Assembly: GCA_964650385.1 (NCBI GenBank)
Contig: CAZYTP010000010.1
Location: forward strand, 1 to 52,154
Direction: 5' to 3'
Origin: JAUSPI01 sp964650385
GTDB taxonomy: Bacteria > Desulfobacterota > Syntrophia > Syntrophales > JADFWA01
Length of the DNA: 52,154 bases
Part shown: positions 8,398 through 16,841 of the stretch, one piece after another
How the letters are laid out: every line of letters begins with the position of its first letter
Position numbering within the stretch: the first letter of the stretch is position 1
Notes under the pieces: model-generated
The model's database searches: none
The model's input: the letters and a program-made list of their open reading frames with translations, nothing else
What the model was told of the DNA's origin: nothing
Program-made: the position numbers and the translations under genes

Positions 8398-9060
8398 ATG
8401 TCATTGAAGACAATCGGTGTGCTTGATCTTCAGGGTGATGTTGTTGAACACCTTGATCACCTTGAACGTCTGGGGCTTACCGGTGTACGTGTAAAAGAAC
8501 CGACGGACTTTACTCACCTTGCTGGATTAATTATACCCGGTGGTGAAAGCACATGTCTCTTTCGGTTGCTGAATATTTTCGGCATCAAGGAAATTATTAT
8601 TCGTGAATTTCAGCGTGGGCTAAAGCTCTGGGGAACGTGCGCGGGGGCTATTCTACTTGCCAAAACTATTGTCGGTGAAACACCTTATCTCGGTCTTATC
8701 GATATTGTAATAAAGCGAAATGCTTTTGGGAGTCAACTGGACAGCTTTACGACTGAAGCCCTTGTCCCCCGTGTGGCACCACAGCCGATACCCCTAACTT
8801 TCATTCGTGCTCCAAAAATTACCCAAACGGGTACCGGTGTCGATGTGCTGCTTCAGCTAAATGATTATATTGCGGCTGCGGAAAGTTCTAATATTCTTGC
8901 AACAGTTTTTCATCCAGAACTCACGCCGTGCCTTGCGTTCCATCGCTATTTCGCTCTCAAATGCGGTCTGAAACCTTCAAAAGACGAAAAGCCTTCTTTA
9001 TTTGATCCTACCTGGGACAGCAAAAGCTGGACACGACACGCCAAGGTTACTCAATTTTAA
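8398..9060 (+). CDS. pdxT: Pyridoxal 5'-phosphate synthase glutaminase subunit PdxT
   Basis: Class I glutaminase that hydrolyses glutamine and passes ammonia to PdxS. It has 220 residues. The triad is visible: nucleophile C81 in WGTCAGAILLA, and H172 with E174 in VFHPELT. The oxyanion-side motif PGGEST is at 47-52, and GVLDLQGDVVEH is the usual N-terminus. The C-terminus is some 20 residues longer than many PdxT proteins. The ATG at 8398 has only a weak GAGAG site upstream, so translation may be lower than for pdxS. A terminator hairpin follows. Confidence 0.96.
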   Translation: MSLKTIGVLDLQGDVVEHLDHLERLGLTGVRVKEPTDFTHLAGLIIPGGESTCLFRLLNIFGIKEIIIREFQRGLKLWGTCAGAILLAKTIVGETPYLGLIDIVIKRNAFGSQLDSFTTEALVPRVAPQPIPLTFIRAPKITQTGTGVDVLLQLNDYIAAAESSNILATVFHPELTPCLAFHRYFALKCGLKPSKDEKPSLFDPTWDSKSWTRHAKVTQF

Positions 9061-9094
9061 GCACAACCATTTGACCATTGAAGACATTTCTCGG

Positions 9095-9117
9095 GCGATC
9101 TCTCCCTGATCGCTTTT
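9095..9117 (+). terminator. Intrinsic terminator after pdxST
   Basis: GCGATC, a seven-base loop, GATCGC, then TTTT. It lies 35 bases after the pdxT stop and overlaps the last codon of the convergent regulator gene, so it separates the two transcription units. Confidence 0.7.
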
Positions 9118-10468
9118 AGCCCTTTAACCCATACTTTTGGAGTTTATACCGTAACATTCTCTCGCTGATGCCGAGCATTTTGGCGGCCTTCGTCTGATGG
9201 TGGTCAGTTTCTTCCATGGCCTCCTGGATTCGCTTCCGTTCCAGAATATCGAGCGATTCTTTCAGCGTTTTCGGGTCATCTCCGGAAGATGCTGTCACCT
9301 CCCTGAAGGGTAAGTCCTTAATGGATATCACCGGGTTCCTCGATATAACCACCGCCCTCTCGATAATGTTCTCCAGTTCCCTAACATTGCCCGGATAATC
9401 ATATTTGAGGAGGAGGTCTTTCGCCTCGCTGCTCAAATTTTCTATCTCCCTTCTGTTTTCAGCGGCAAAGCGGTGCAGAAAATGTTTAATCAATAAAGGA
9501 ACATCCTCTTTTCTCTCTCGCAGCGGCGGAATGTACATTACAACCACATTGACTCTGTAAAATAGGTCTTCTCTGAAAGTACCCTGCTTCACATTTGCTT
9601 CCAGATCCTGGTTGGTTGCACTGATTATTCTAATATCTGAACGAATTGTCTCATTTCCTCCTAAACGTTGAAATTCGCGTTCCTGTAGAAATCTGAGAAA
9701 CTTGACCTGGACGGCAAGCGACATCTCGCTAATCTCGTCCAGAAAAATGGACCCCCCATCGGCTTCTTCAAATCGGCCTATCCTTCTTGAGGTCGCCCCC
9801 GTAAATGCACCTTTTTCATAACCGAAAAGTTCACTTTCGAGCAGGTTTTCAGGCAATGCCCCGCAATTTACTGCAATCATCGGCTTTTCCGAACGGGGGC
9901 TTAGATTATGGATCAATCTGGCGAAGAGTTCTTTGCCGGTGCCGCTTTCACCCTGTATCAGGACAGTGGCACGGCTTGAAGCAACCCTCCCGGCCATATT
10001 GATCAGCTTTTCCATCTTAGGGCTTCCGTATATTATCTTGTCAGAGATAACTCCCTTTTTCCATAGCTTCTGGCGAAGAATTTTATTTTCTCTGATAAGA
10101 GTCTGCCGCTCCGAGATCCTGTTAATAAGAATATTAAGTTCATCCAGTTCTATGGGCTTGGTAATATAGTCAATGGCACCGGCCTTCATGGCATCTACTG
10201 CTGTCTCTACCGTCCCGAAGGCAGTCATCATCACCACTTCAATTTCCGGGTTAATCTTCTTTATCTTCTTAAGTGCCTCTATCCCGTCCATCTTAGGCAT
10301 TTTATAATCGACGAGCAGGAGATCAAAATAGCCCTCGAGAACTTTATTGACTGCAGTTTCCCCGTCTTCGGCTTCCGCAACAACATGCCCCTGCCCGACA
10401 AGAAAATGCTTAAGCATCTCTCTTTGTGGTTGGCCATCCTCAACAACAAGGATATGTAATTTATTCAT
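9116..10468 (-). CDS. NtrC-family sigma-54-dependent response regulator
   Basis: Enhancer-binding activator of 450 residues. The receiver domain has the phospho-acceptor Asp at about residue 54 (LLLVDYKMPKMDG). The AAA+ domain (about 145-380) shows Walker A GESGTGKE, the sigma-54-contacting GAFTGA loop in GYEKGAFTGATSRR, Walker B GGSIFLDE, and arginine-finger region. A Fis-type HTH ends the protein (HHQTKAAKMLGISERMLRYKLQKYG). All elements for sigma-54 activation are intact. The ATG at 10468 is preferred to a TTG two codons earlier, since AAGGATG lies about eight bases upstream. It is co-transcribed with the sensor kinase at 10488. A likely target is the sigma-54 promoter at 12521. Confidence 0.93.
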   Translation of the reverse strand: MNKLHILVVEDGQPQREMLKHFLVGQGHVVAEAEDGETAVNKVLEGYFDLLLVDYKMPKMDGIEALKKIKKINPEIEVVMMTAFGTVETAVDAMKAGAIDYITKPIELDELNILINRISERQTLIRENKILRQKLWKKGVISDKIIYGSPKMEKLINMAGRVASSRATVLIQGESGTGKELFARLIHNLSPRSEKPMIAVNCGALPENLLESELFGYEKGAFTGATSRRIGRFEEADGGSIFLDEISEMSLAVQVKFLRFLQEREFQRLGGNETIRSDIRIISATNQDLEANVKQGTFREDLFYRVNVVVMYIPPLRERKEDVPLLIKHFLHRFAAENRREIENLSSEAKDLLLKYDYPGNVRELENIIERAVVISRNPVISIKDLPFREVTASSGDDPKTLKESLDILERKRIQEAMEETDHHQTKAAKMLGISERMLRYKLQKYGLKG

Positions 10469-10487
10469 GGTCAAAACATCCTTACCA

Positions 10488-12236
10488 TTATTTTGTCCTT
10501 TTTACCGGCAGCAGGACTTCGAAAATAGTTCCTGAACCGGGCTTGCTCTTTACACGAATTTCCCCTCTATGTCCCCGTATAATCTCATGAGCCAGCGGGA
10601 GACCTAAACCTAGTCCTTTCTCTTTCGTTGTATACTCAAGGTTAAAAATGCGATCCACCTCTTCGGGTGTTAATCCAGGACCCGTATCCGAAACCTCGAC
10701 ACTCACCTTATCTGTCCCATCCGGCTTAACGGAAACCGTAATGGTTCCATCACCGGAAATTGATTCCATTCCATTTTTAAAGATATTGTAGAGCGCCTGT
10801 TCAAGTTTATCAACATCCATGGGAACCAAAGCATCGTTGCCATTCCAGACAGTTTTTATCGTAATACCCCTAGCCTTGACTTCCTCTTCCATAAGATCAA
10901 CAATCTTCTGCAAGACATCTACAATAGAGTGGTCGCGAAGTTCCAGTCGACGGCTTCGGAAGAAGGTAACAAACTCCTCAATGATTTCGTTTAAACGTCT
11001 GATCTCATCACGGATAATTTTTGTTATATGGTAAAAATCCTTCTTCTTTTCTTCACCCTGGGGAGGATACTCTCGCTGGACTCTCTGACTGGCCATGCTG
11101 ATAGCATTCAATGGGTTGCGAATTTCATGGGCTACTCCGGCGGCAAGTTGCCCAAGGGCAGACAGCCTTTCAGCCCTCTGGAGTCTCTCTCCCATCTCTT
11201 CTATTCTTGCCAGATGCCTTTTCTGGTTCCAGTAAAGCGCCCATATCGACATAATACCGATCAGCACGATAAATATCATGGAAAAAAACATTCGGGTTTC
11301 ATTTTCTTTGAGGATTTCGTTAGCCTTATCCATCTCCAGGCCGATCCGTGCATATCCAAACACCCTTTTATTCAGGCTAAACGGTGTGAGTATTTCGAGA
11401 ATTTCCTTTCCGTCAAATAGGATCTCATGACTTGCCATCTTTGCTTTTTCTGTCAGGATATCTTGGACAAGTGCGTCTGCATTCCCTAGTTCTCTTGGAA
11501 TTTCACCAGCTTGCCCAAGCACCCTTCCCTGCTGATCAATAACCATTAAATAGGCGAGACCCTGCCCCCACCCCACATCTTCAATGACTTTATTAACAGT
11601 TACTTTGGTGCTCCAGTACCTTGTTCTTTTATCATCCAGAGCAATAATAATGGTGCCCCTTTTATCTTTCCGGGGAAAGGTTATATAACTAATTTCATCG
11701 AGCTTCCCGAATATATTCAATAAATATACAATTATATCTTTGTTTCTGGATATAACTGATGGAACTGTCGGTGCGTCGGCATCCTGAAGAAATTTTCTAC
11801 TCTGAAAAACAATCTTTCCCCGTTTATTAAGAAAAGCGATAAGAGAAAGATTGTCACGGTCGGCTATTTCCCCCAGGTCCTTTGCACTTAAATGCGCCGT
11901 TTTCCATTCTTTATCTATTTTCTCAGCAAGGTCCCCAAGAGTCTTTACAAGAGATTCCTGGTAAGAAAGTGCCTTGCCGGTAAGCTTGCCGCCCCCCTTA
12001 GGTTCTTTAAGGGCCCGGCGCAGATAATTTATATTTTCCTGCGTTACATTTTCGACGGTTGTAATGATATCAAGTCCTCTGTTCTCCATGAAACCAATCA
12101 GCGTTTTATGAAGCCTTTTCCGTTCCATGATCCCCATGACCACAACTAAAAATATAAAAACAATTATAACGAGAGACACAGTCAGGGGCATTATATATTT
12201 TGATACCATCTTCCTGTCTCTATACACAGTTTCCAT
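10488..12236 (-). CDS. Membrane sensor histidine kinase, partner of the NtrC-type regulator
   Basis: Transmembrane sensor kinase of about 582 residues. A first membrane segment (IMPLTVSLVIIVFIFLVVVMGI) is followed by about 270 periplasmic residues of dCache-like length, then a second segment (MIFIVLIGIMSIWALYW) near residues 318-338. The HisKA domain has LAAGVAHEIRNPLNAI with the phospho-acceptor His near residue 370. The ATPase domain has KNGMESI (N box), VSDTGPGL (G1) and GLGLGLPLAHEI (G2). The ATG at 12236 has AAGGA five bases upstream; in-frame ATGs at 12242 and 12272 are alternatives. It is followed after 19 bases by the response regulator. NtrB/ZraS-like pairs of this shape sense periplasmic ligands; the ligand here is unknown. 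Confidence 0.9.
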   Translation of the reverse strand: METVYRDRKMVSKYIMPLTVSLVIIVFIFLVVVMGIMERKRLHKTLIGFMENRGLDIITTVENVTQENINYLRRALKEPKGGGKLTGKALSYQESLVKTLGDLAEKIDKEWKTAHLSAKDLGEIADRDNLSLIAFLNKRGKIVFQSRKFLQDADAPTVPSVISRNKDIIVYLLNIFGKLDEISYITFPRKDKRGTIIIALDDKRTRYWSTKVTVNKVIEDVGWGQGLAYLMVIDQQGRVLGQAGEIPRELGNADALVQDILTEKAKMASHEILFDGKEILEILTPFSLNKRVFGYARIGLEMDKANEILKENETRMFFSMIFIVLIGIMSIWALYWNQKRHLARIEEMGERLQRAERLSALGQLAAGVAHEIRNPLNAISMASQRVQREYPPQGEEKKKDFYHITKIIRDEIRRLNEIIEEFVTFFRSRRLELRDHSIVDVLQKIVDLMEEEVKARGITIKTVWNGNDALVPMDVDKLEQALYNIFKNGMESISGDGTITVSVKPDGTDKVSVEVSDTGPGLTPEEVDRIFNLEYTTKEKGLGLGLPLAHEIIRGHRGEIRVKSKPGSGTIFEVLLPVKRTK

Positions 12237-12324
12237 TTTCATCCTTGATAGCCTCGTGAGGTCTAATATCATAATATTAGAATCACTTTAAAAGTCAACG
12301 TTTTCCTTTAGGGATTTCGGTCTC

Positions 12325-12344
12325 ATTCGACAAAATTGTCGAAT
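12325..12344. promoter_or_regulatory. Near-perfect palindrome, candidate binding site of the NtrC-type regulator
   Basis: ATTCGACAA and TTGTCGAAT form exact 9-base arms around AA. It lies 81 bases upstream of the sensor kinase start and about 180 bases upstream of the sigma-54 promoter at 12521, a usual distance for an enhancer site. A second, weaker palindrome (AAAACAAG-TG-CTTGTATTTT) is at 12365-12384. The surrounding gap, 12273-12697, has no protein gene. Confidence 0.5.
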
Positions 12345-12520
12345 TATGGCAAAAGCCTGTTTGTAAAACAAGTGCTTGTATTTTAAGGATTATTTCGTAG
12401 TACTCATGCCATGTAATCGACATTTATTTCCTCAAATCTATTATGGACATACTGTTAGTTTGATGAGATTATCGAAAGATATCGTTTGGTTTCTATGTGT
12501 TAGAGTTCTTTAAATTGTTC

Positions 12521-12535
12521 TGGCACAGTAGATGC
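12521..12535 (+). promoter_or_regulatory. Sigma-54 (-24/-12) promoter
   Basis: TGGCAC at 12521-12526 and ATGC at 12532-12535. The GG and GC dinucleotides are separated by exactly ten bases as sigma-54 requires, and only two positions differ from the TGGCACG-N4-TTGC consensus. It points away from the two-component operon into a stretch with no protein gene before the hairpin at 12653. Confidence 0.6.
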
Positions 12536-12546
12536 ACCGAAACATA

Positions 12547-12674
12547 CCACTACCAGAACAAATATGAAAAGAAGCTACTGACCTGTCAGGGACGAAGGTT
12601 GAAAATGTAATTTCAGACGTAAACCTTGGCTAGGCAAGTAAACTCCAAAATCGGGGAGGTCAAATGACCTCCCC
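12547..12674 (+). ncRNA. Possible sigma-54-driven small RNA
   Basis: If transcription starts about 12 bases after the -12 element, a transcript of about 128 bases would end at the strong hairpin at 12653-12674. The interval holds no open frame with a ribosome binding site; the longest candidate is five codons. The promoter and hairpin are visible; the RNA is an inference. The hairpin may serve only the convergent biotin operon, and the T-run on this strand is poor. Confidence 0.3.
12653..12674 (-). terminator. Hairpin terminator of the biotin operon
   Basis: GGGGAGGTCA-AA-TGACCTCCCC, a perfect ten-pair stem, begins 23 bases after the bioD stop. On the operon's strand it is followed by GATTTT. 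It could also end a transcript arriving from the sigma-54 promoter on the other strand. Confidence 0.7.
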
Positions 12675-12697
12675 TTCCTCCAAATTTTCCTTACTTT

Positions 12698-13420
12698 TCA
12701 AATATTAGCGGGTGCGCTCCCGATCGGAAATATTTTTTCAAGAGGACGATAGCAATCCTGATCCGGGTCTGAAAAATTACTAATTCTACCGATTACTCCG
12801 CTTATTTTTATCCCGGATATCTTTTCAATAGCCTCTATATTTTCGCTTATCATTTCTTCTGATGTGCCATTCTCTTCATAATCTAACAAGACAACTCCTG
12901 CAGGTTTCATGCCTCTATTGCTCAGGATCTCAAGGGTAAGAAGGGTATGGTTTATCGTTCCCAGGCCGGCCCTGGCAGCAACAATAGATCTGGCACATGT
13001 TAGTTCGATCATATCTATCACCAGTTGCTTTTCGTTGACTGGTACAAGAAGCCCACCGGCTGCCTCCAGTATAACCGGGGAGTAGAATAGGCTCTTTTCG
13101 TTAGCAACTCCCTCTATTACCTCAAAATCTATATACCTACCCTCATCACGGGCTGCAAAATAGGGGGCCTTGGGATTTTTGAAGCAATATATTACCGAAT
13201 CGGCCGGATCTTTATCTTTCAGAGGCGTTACATGCTGGTATATAAACTTGGCATCGCTATCAGTATCGTAGGGATCCACGCATCCAGTCTGTACCGGCTT
13301 GAGATAAAACGGTTTATATCCCCTTGCATAGAAGAACTGCATGAGGAGCAAAGAGAGTACCGTCTTACCCACACCGGTATCGGTTCCAACTACAAATAGG
13401 TTCTCTTTTTGCCCGATCAT
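12698..13420 (-). CDS. bioD: Dethiobiotin synthetase
   Basis: ATP-dependent carboxylase of 240 residues that closes the ureido ring, turning 7,8-diaminononanoate and CO2 into dethiobiotin. The P-loop GTDTGVGKTV is at 12-21, with KPVQTGC (near 41), the EAAGGLLVPVN segment and the ARAGLGTINHTLLT nucleotide-side motif. Length and motifs are normal. It is the last gene of the biotin operon; its ATG overlaps the bioF stop by four bases, so the two are translationally coupled. A hairpin terminator follows. Confidence 0.95.
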   Translation of the reverse strand: MIGQKENLFVVGTDTGVGKTVLSLLLMQFFYARGYKPFYLKPVQTGCVDPYDTDSDAKFIYQHVTPLKDKDPADSVIYCFKNPKAPYFAARDEGRYIDFEVIEGVANEKSLFYSPVILEAAGGLLVPVNEKQLVIDMIELTCARSIVAARAGLGTINHTLLTLEILSNRGMKPAGVVLLDYEENGTSEEMISENIEAIEKISGIKISGVIGRISNFSDPDQDCYRPLEKIFPIGSAPANI

Positions 13421-14559
13421 AGCTCTCGCAAACCCTCCATGAGTGCGTCAATAAACGCTTTCATATCTTCTTCGGTATGCAGGGCAGTTATACTGATCCT
13501 CAGTATCGCCCTGCCGATCGGTACCGTAGGGTATCTGGCAGGCAGAACAAATATACCCCTTTCAAGTAAACTCTGAGACACTTTTGCCGCCTTGGCTTCT
13601 TCACCAATTTCGAGGGCGAGTATATGGGCATCTCCGGTTAACCTAAAGCCTTCACGTTTCAGACCTTCTTTTAAAACACTGCTTACTTCCCGCAAGTTTT
13701 TTCTCCTGTCCTCGGAGCGAGAAACAATCTCCAGCAGATCTATCGCAGAGGCGGCATGCGCTTCCGGAAGAGTGGTCGTGTAAATAAGCGGTGAAGAAAA
13801 ATTGAACAGATATTCTTTGAGTTCCCCGGGCAGCAATGCAAACGCACCGAAAAGACCCAGGGCCTTACCAAAGGTTCCCACCGCAACATCCGCAACATCA
13901 TGAGCAATACCCCTTCCGCCTTCACCGATAGCACCATATGCATGGGCTTCGTCCACGACACTCAGAAACCGATAGCTCTTCTTGAGTTGCCCAAAACCCC
14001 GGGTATTCAGCAAATCACCATCCATACTGAAAAGTGATTCAGTCAATACGGCAACCTGGTCTTTCTTGTTGCTGTCCAGCCTCTTTTTAAGATGCGACAT
14101 AGTGTTATGATTATATCCATAGAATTTAGCCCCGCTCAAGGTCATCCCCTTTACACTGCTGGCATGAATATGTTTGTCAAATATTATACTATCCCCCTTT
14201 TCGAACAATGTGGAGAGGACTCCTACGTTCGTCTGATAACCACTGGGGAAAAAGAGGGCATCCTCATAGCCGAAAAAGGAGGCATACTCCTCTTCCGCCC
14301 GGTTTATGATCGAATAATTGCCAGAAACGAGCCGTGATGATGAGGACGAGGTGCTGTATTTCCGGAAATTTTTGGAGACTTTCTTGCGGAGATCTTCTGA
14401 TGTACTGAGGCCGAGGTAGTCATTGGATGCAAAATTCAAAACCTTTCTGCCATCGACAATGAGATATTTCCCTTCCCTTCCCGCTATTTCAGGCGGATTT
14501 CGGTAGAGGCCGGCTTGCCGCTGAAGGATCAATCTGTTCTTATATCGTTTTGCAAACAT
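13417..14559 (-). CDS. bioF: 8-amino-7-oxononanoate synthase
   Basis: PLP enzyme of 380 residues that condenses a pimeloyl thioester with alanine, giving 8-amino-7-oxononanoate, the first step of ring assembly. The PLP lysine is K232 in GTFGKALGLFGAF. The substrate-side motifs FASNDYLGLS (45-54), SSSSRLVSGNY and VDEAHAYGAIGEGGRG are present. BioF differs from related alpha-oxoamine synthases (Kbl, HemA, Spt) only subtly; position beside bioD and bioA settles the assignment. Its start overlaps the end of the upstream hotdog gene by 31 bases. Its acyl donor is probably made by the operon's own ACP, KAS, SDR and dehydratase. Confidence 0.93.
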   Translation of the reverse strand: MFAKRYKNRLILQRQAGLYRNPPEIAGREGKYLIVDGRKVLNFASNDYLGLSTSEDLRKKVSKNFRKYSTSSSSSRLVSGNYSIINRAEEEYASFFGYEDALFFPSGYQTNVGVLSTLFEKGDSIIFDKHIHASSVKGMTLSGAKFYGYNHNTMSHLKKRLDSNKKDQVAVLTESLFSMDGDLLNTRGFGQLKKSYRFLSVVDEAHAYGAIGEGGRGIAHDVADVAVGTFGKALGLFGAFALLPGELKEYLFNFSSPLIYTTTLPEAHAASAIDLLEIVSRSEDRRKNLREVSSVLKEGLKREGFRLTGDAHILALEIGEEAKAAKVSQSLLERGIFVLPARYPTVPIGRAILRISITALHTEEDMKAFIDALMEGLREL

Positions 14560-14987
14560 GAAAAGACCTTTCTGTAGTGGTTTTGTAATATCTCTTTTTT
14601 AAAGAAAGTGCTGTAATCAACCGTTCCATATAAAAAGTCCCCCTCGATATGGGTTTCATCTCCCTTTTTAGCCTCCAGTTTATAGGCAAAGGCGGCATCG
14701 CTTAGGTTTGCAAGTGTCCCGTAGAGAAGATATTGGCCGTCTATAACCTCTCCGGCAGATATCTTGCAACGGGTTATCTTTAGTAGAAATGCATGCCTTT
14801 CAAAACGGGTGAGGAAACGTACATGGTATGCCCCCAGTTGAGCAAGAGATTCGACCCCTAAATAGACGGGAACGTCCACAAAATTTTTGGCCCCGATTAT
14901 GTGTCTCTCTCCGGTTTCGGTAATTTTGTCAATGAGCACAAAACCTGAGAGACCGGTATTTACTGTTATTTTACTTATATCGTTCAC
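14529..14987 (-). CDS. Hotdog-fold FabZ-like protein lacking the catalytic His
   Basis: A 152-residue protein of the FabA/FabZ-like hotdog type. The central helix VYLGVESLAQLGAYHV resembles the FabZ segment containing the catalytic Glu, and E47 (approximate) is kept. The preceding HFPG motif of true dehydratases is replaced by NFVDVP, so the catalytic His is missing. It may be a non-catalytic partner of the other hotdog gene (17976-18287), as in heteromeric dehydratases, or a thioesterase-like or binding protein. It lies seven bases after the ketosynthase and overlaps bioF, firmly inside the biotin operon. Function is inferred from fold and place only. Confidence 0.7.
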   Translation of the reverse strand: MNDISKITVNTGLSGFVLIDKITETGERHIIGAKNFVDVPVYLGVESLAQLGAYHVRFLTRFERHAFLLKITRCKISAGEVIDGQYLLYGTLANLSDAAFAYKLEAKKGDETHIEGDFLYGTVDYSTFFKKEILQNHYRKVFSCLQNDIRTD

Positions 14988-14994
14988 TGCAAAC

Positions 14995-16200
14995 TCACAC
15001 CTTCTTTACTATCAAAGCACTGTTATGACCACCGAAGCCGAAGTTTTCCACCACTATTGTCTTGGGGGAACAGGTCTTCCCCTTTTGAACAAAATTGATC
15101 TTTGGATGGCAGGGATCGTCTAAGTTTCTTGTCTCGGGGAGATAGTCATTTTGCATGCAGATTAGAGATATGGCCAGCTCCAGAGCGCCACAGGCAGCCG
15201 ATATATGCCCGATCCATGATTTCAGCGCAATGACGTAAGGGGTGTGTCGATCATAGATGCGATTTATCATATTCGCTTCCATTGCATCATTGAGAAGCGT
15301 ACCGGTTCCATGAGCAGAGACAACATCAACCTGTTCCGGGGAAATTCCCGCTTCATGAAATGCCATGCGTACCGCCGTTTCTCCCCATATTCCATCCGGG
15401 TCCGGAGCGGTCATGGCGTGACCATCAATCGAGCTCCCGAAACCAGAGATTTCACCATACATTTTTCCTCCGCGTCTTTGTGCATGGCCCATCTCTTCAA
15501 GGAGAAAAAAAGCGCCTCCCTCTCCGGGAACAAACCCGGCTCTTTTACTGTCAAAGGGACGGCTCGCGCTTTGAGGATCACCATTTCCGGCAAAAAGAGC
15601 ATACGCTTTTTTGTAGGCGAGGAGTCCTCCAAGACTTAAACGGGAATCACCTCCACCGGCAAATGCCAGATCCAAATACCCATCTTTTATCTTTCGGAAG
15701 GCCTCACCTATGGCCTGTAGCGAAGCAGCACACGCAGCGGTCGATACAAGGTTCTCTCCGTGAATTCCTGTCAATCTGGCAATAGAAGAAGCGGCAGTAT
15801 TCGGGAGAAACCTTAAAATCCAGAGTGCCATAAGATCCTTCCTGTCCAGTTTTCCTTCCTGGATTTGAGGAAACTCCCCACCGATGTCGAGGTTGGGACC
15901 GGCTCCCGTGAACAGACCGGCTTTCCCCAGCAGTTCCTCGTTGATTCCTGCGTTTTTCACGGCTTCCATGGCTGATGCCGTTGAGAACTGCGCGCCCCTG
16001 TTCAGATAACGTCTGTCTTTAAATGGGCCGGTAAATTTTTTGATATCAAAGTCCCCTACGGGACAGGTAATCACACTGTCATCAAAAGAGGATCTTCCAA
16101 ACGCAACTTTTCCGTTCTTCAGATTGCTAATGATCTGCCCCGGTGTAAAACCGAGAGAAGAAATAACTCCGATCGATGTAATGACAACTCTTCTCGCCAT
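14995..16200 (-). CDS. Beta-ketoacyl-ACP synthase, FabF-like, in the biotin operon
   Basis: A 401-residue KAS I/II-type condensing enzyme that extends acyl-ACP by two carbons using malonyl-ACP. The Cys-His-His triad is intact: C157 in VSTAACAASLQ, H297 in SAHGTGTLLND and H332 in KSWIGHISAACG. The C-terminal NFGFGGHNSALIV loop is conserved. It diverges from housekeeping FabF around the active site (KSWIGH where FabF has KSMTGH-like sequence), consistent with a specialised substrate. It is not KAS III-like, so it is not a BioZ. Spacing of two bases to the nitroreductase and seven to the next hotdog gene shows tight co-transcription. I infer a role in building the pimeloyl (C7 dicarboxylate) chain. 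Confidence 0.85.
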   Translation of the reverse strand: MARRVVITSIGVISSLGFTPGQIISNLKNGKVAFGRSSFDDSVITCPVGDFDIKKFTGPFKDRRYLNRGAQFSTASAMEAVKNAGINEELLGKAGLFTGAGPNLDIGGEFPQIQEGKLDRKDLMALWILRFLPNTAASSIARLTGIHGENLVSTAACAASLQAIGEAFRKIKDGYLDLAFAGGGDSRLSLGGLLAYKKAYALFAGNGDPQSASRPFDSKRAGFVPGEGGAFFLLEEMGHAQRRGGKMYGEISGFGSSIDGHAMTAPDPDGIWGETAVRMAFHEAGISPEQVDVVSAHGTGTLLNDAMEANMINRIYDRHTPYVIALKSWIGHISAACGALELAISLICMQNDYLPETRNLDDPCHPKINFVQKGKTCSPKTIVVENFGFGGHNSALIVKKV

Positions 16201-16202
16201 TG

Positions 16203-16835
16203 TTAAATCTCACGACAGATATCGACAACGTTTATTCTTTCGGGTGCATGTGGTTGTTCATCCGGGAAACCAACGGGAATAAAGCATTTAATCTTTACAT
16301 CCTCTATTCCAAGGATCTTTTCCACATCCCGGCAAAACATAAAAGGTGCCGTCATGATACACGTACCAAGACCAAGTTCTTCTCCCTTGAGGAGAAATCC
16401 CTTTACGGCGAGGCCCACTGTGATATCTATATCGGTATGACCCCTGCCACCTTCTTTATTTGTCCCGACCCGGGGCAATTTCCCAGAAGAAACCCGCGCT
16501 GGAGGAACCGCCCCCACAGCAAAAAGGACAGGTGCATCAAACATAAATTTTGAGAATCGCCAGGACATGTTGACCCGGTTCTTCAGTTTATTCGGAGTGC
16601 TGCTTTTCTGCGCGCTTTGCAAACGTCTCTTGTAACCATCGGCCATAGCCCGGTAAAGATTATCCCTGCTTTCGGGGGAGCTAATTTTGATAAATCTAAC
16701 CGGATGACTGTTTTTCGGAGAAGGTGCCATCGCGGCGCAGTGAATCATAGATTCAATCCACTCCGCCGGGGGAATATCGCTTCGATATTTTCTTATGCTT
16801 CTTCTTTTGCCGATTAGTTCTTCTAAAGATGACAC
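16203..16835 (-). CDS. Nitroreductase-family flavoprotein in the biotin operon
   Basis: A 210-residue FMN-dependent nitroreductase-like protein. The N-terminal RRSIRKYRSD motif contacts FMN phosphate, MAPSPKNSHPVRFI is the usual second FMN loop, and GEELGLGTCIMTAP is the C-terminal dimer/FMN segment. The region around 85-135 (NRVNMSWRF ... NKEGGRGHTDIDI) is not typical of housekeeping nitroreductases. It sits between the ACP and KAS genes with 6- and 2-base gaps. Its electron acceptor is unknown. Because the operon lacks a recognisable enoyl-ACP reductase, it might take that step, but this is speculation. Confidence 0.8.
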   Translation of the reverse strand: MSSLEELIGKRRSIRKYRSDIPPAEWIESMIHCAAMAPSPKNSHPVRFIKISSPESRDNLYRAMADGYKRRLQSAQKSSTPNKLKNRVNMSWRFSKFMFDAPVLFAVGAVPPARVSSGKLPRVGTNKEGGRGHTDIDITVGLAVKGFLLKGEELGLGTCIMTAPFMFCRDVEKILGIEDVKIKCFIPVGFPDEQPHAPERINVVDICREI

Positions 16836-16841
16836 GGGTCT

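Noticed and set aside
12570..12590. Short peptide ATG-AAA-AGA-AGC-TAC-TGA after the sigma-54 promoter
   Set aside because: Five codons with no ribosome binding site; not supportable as a gene.
14995..16200. BioZ (KAS III type) as identity of the biotin-operon ketosynthase
   Set aside because: The enzyme has the Cys-His-His triad of KAS I/II and FabF-like length; BioZ is KAS III-like with Cys-His-Asn.
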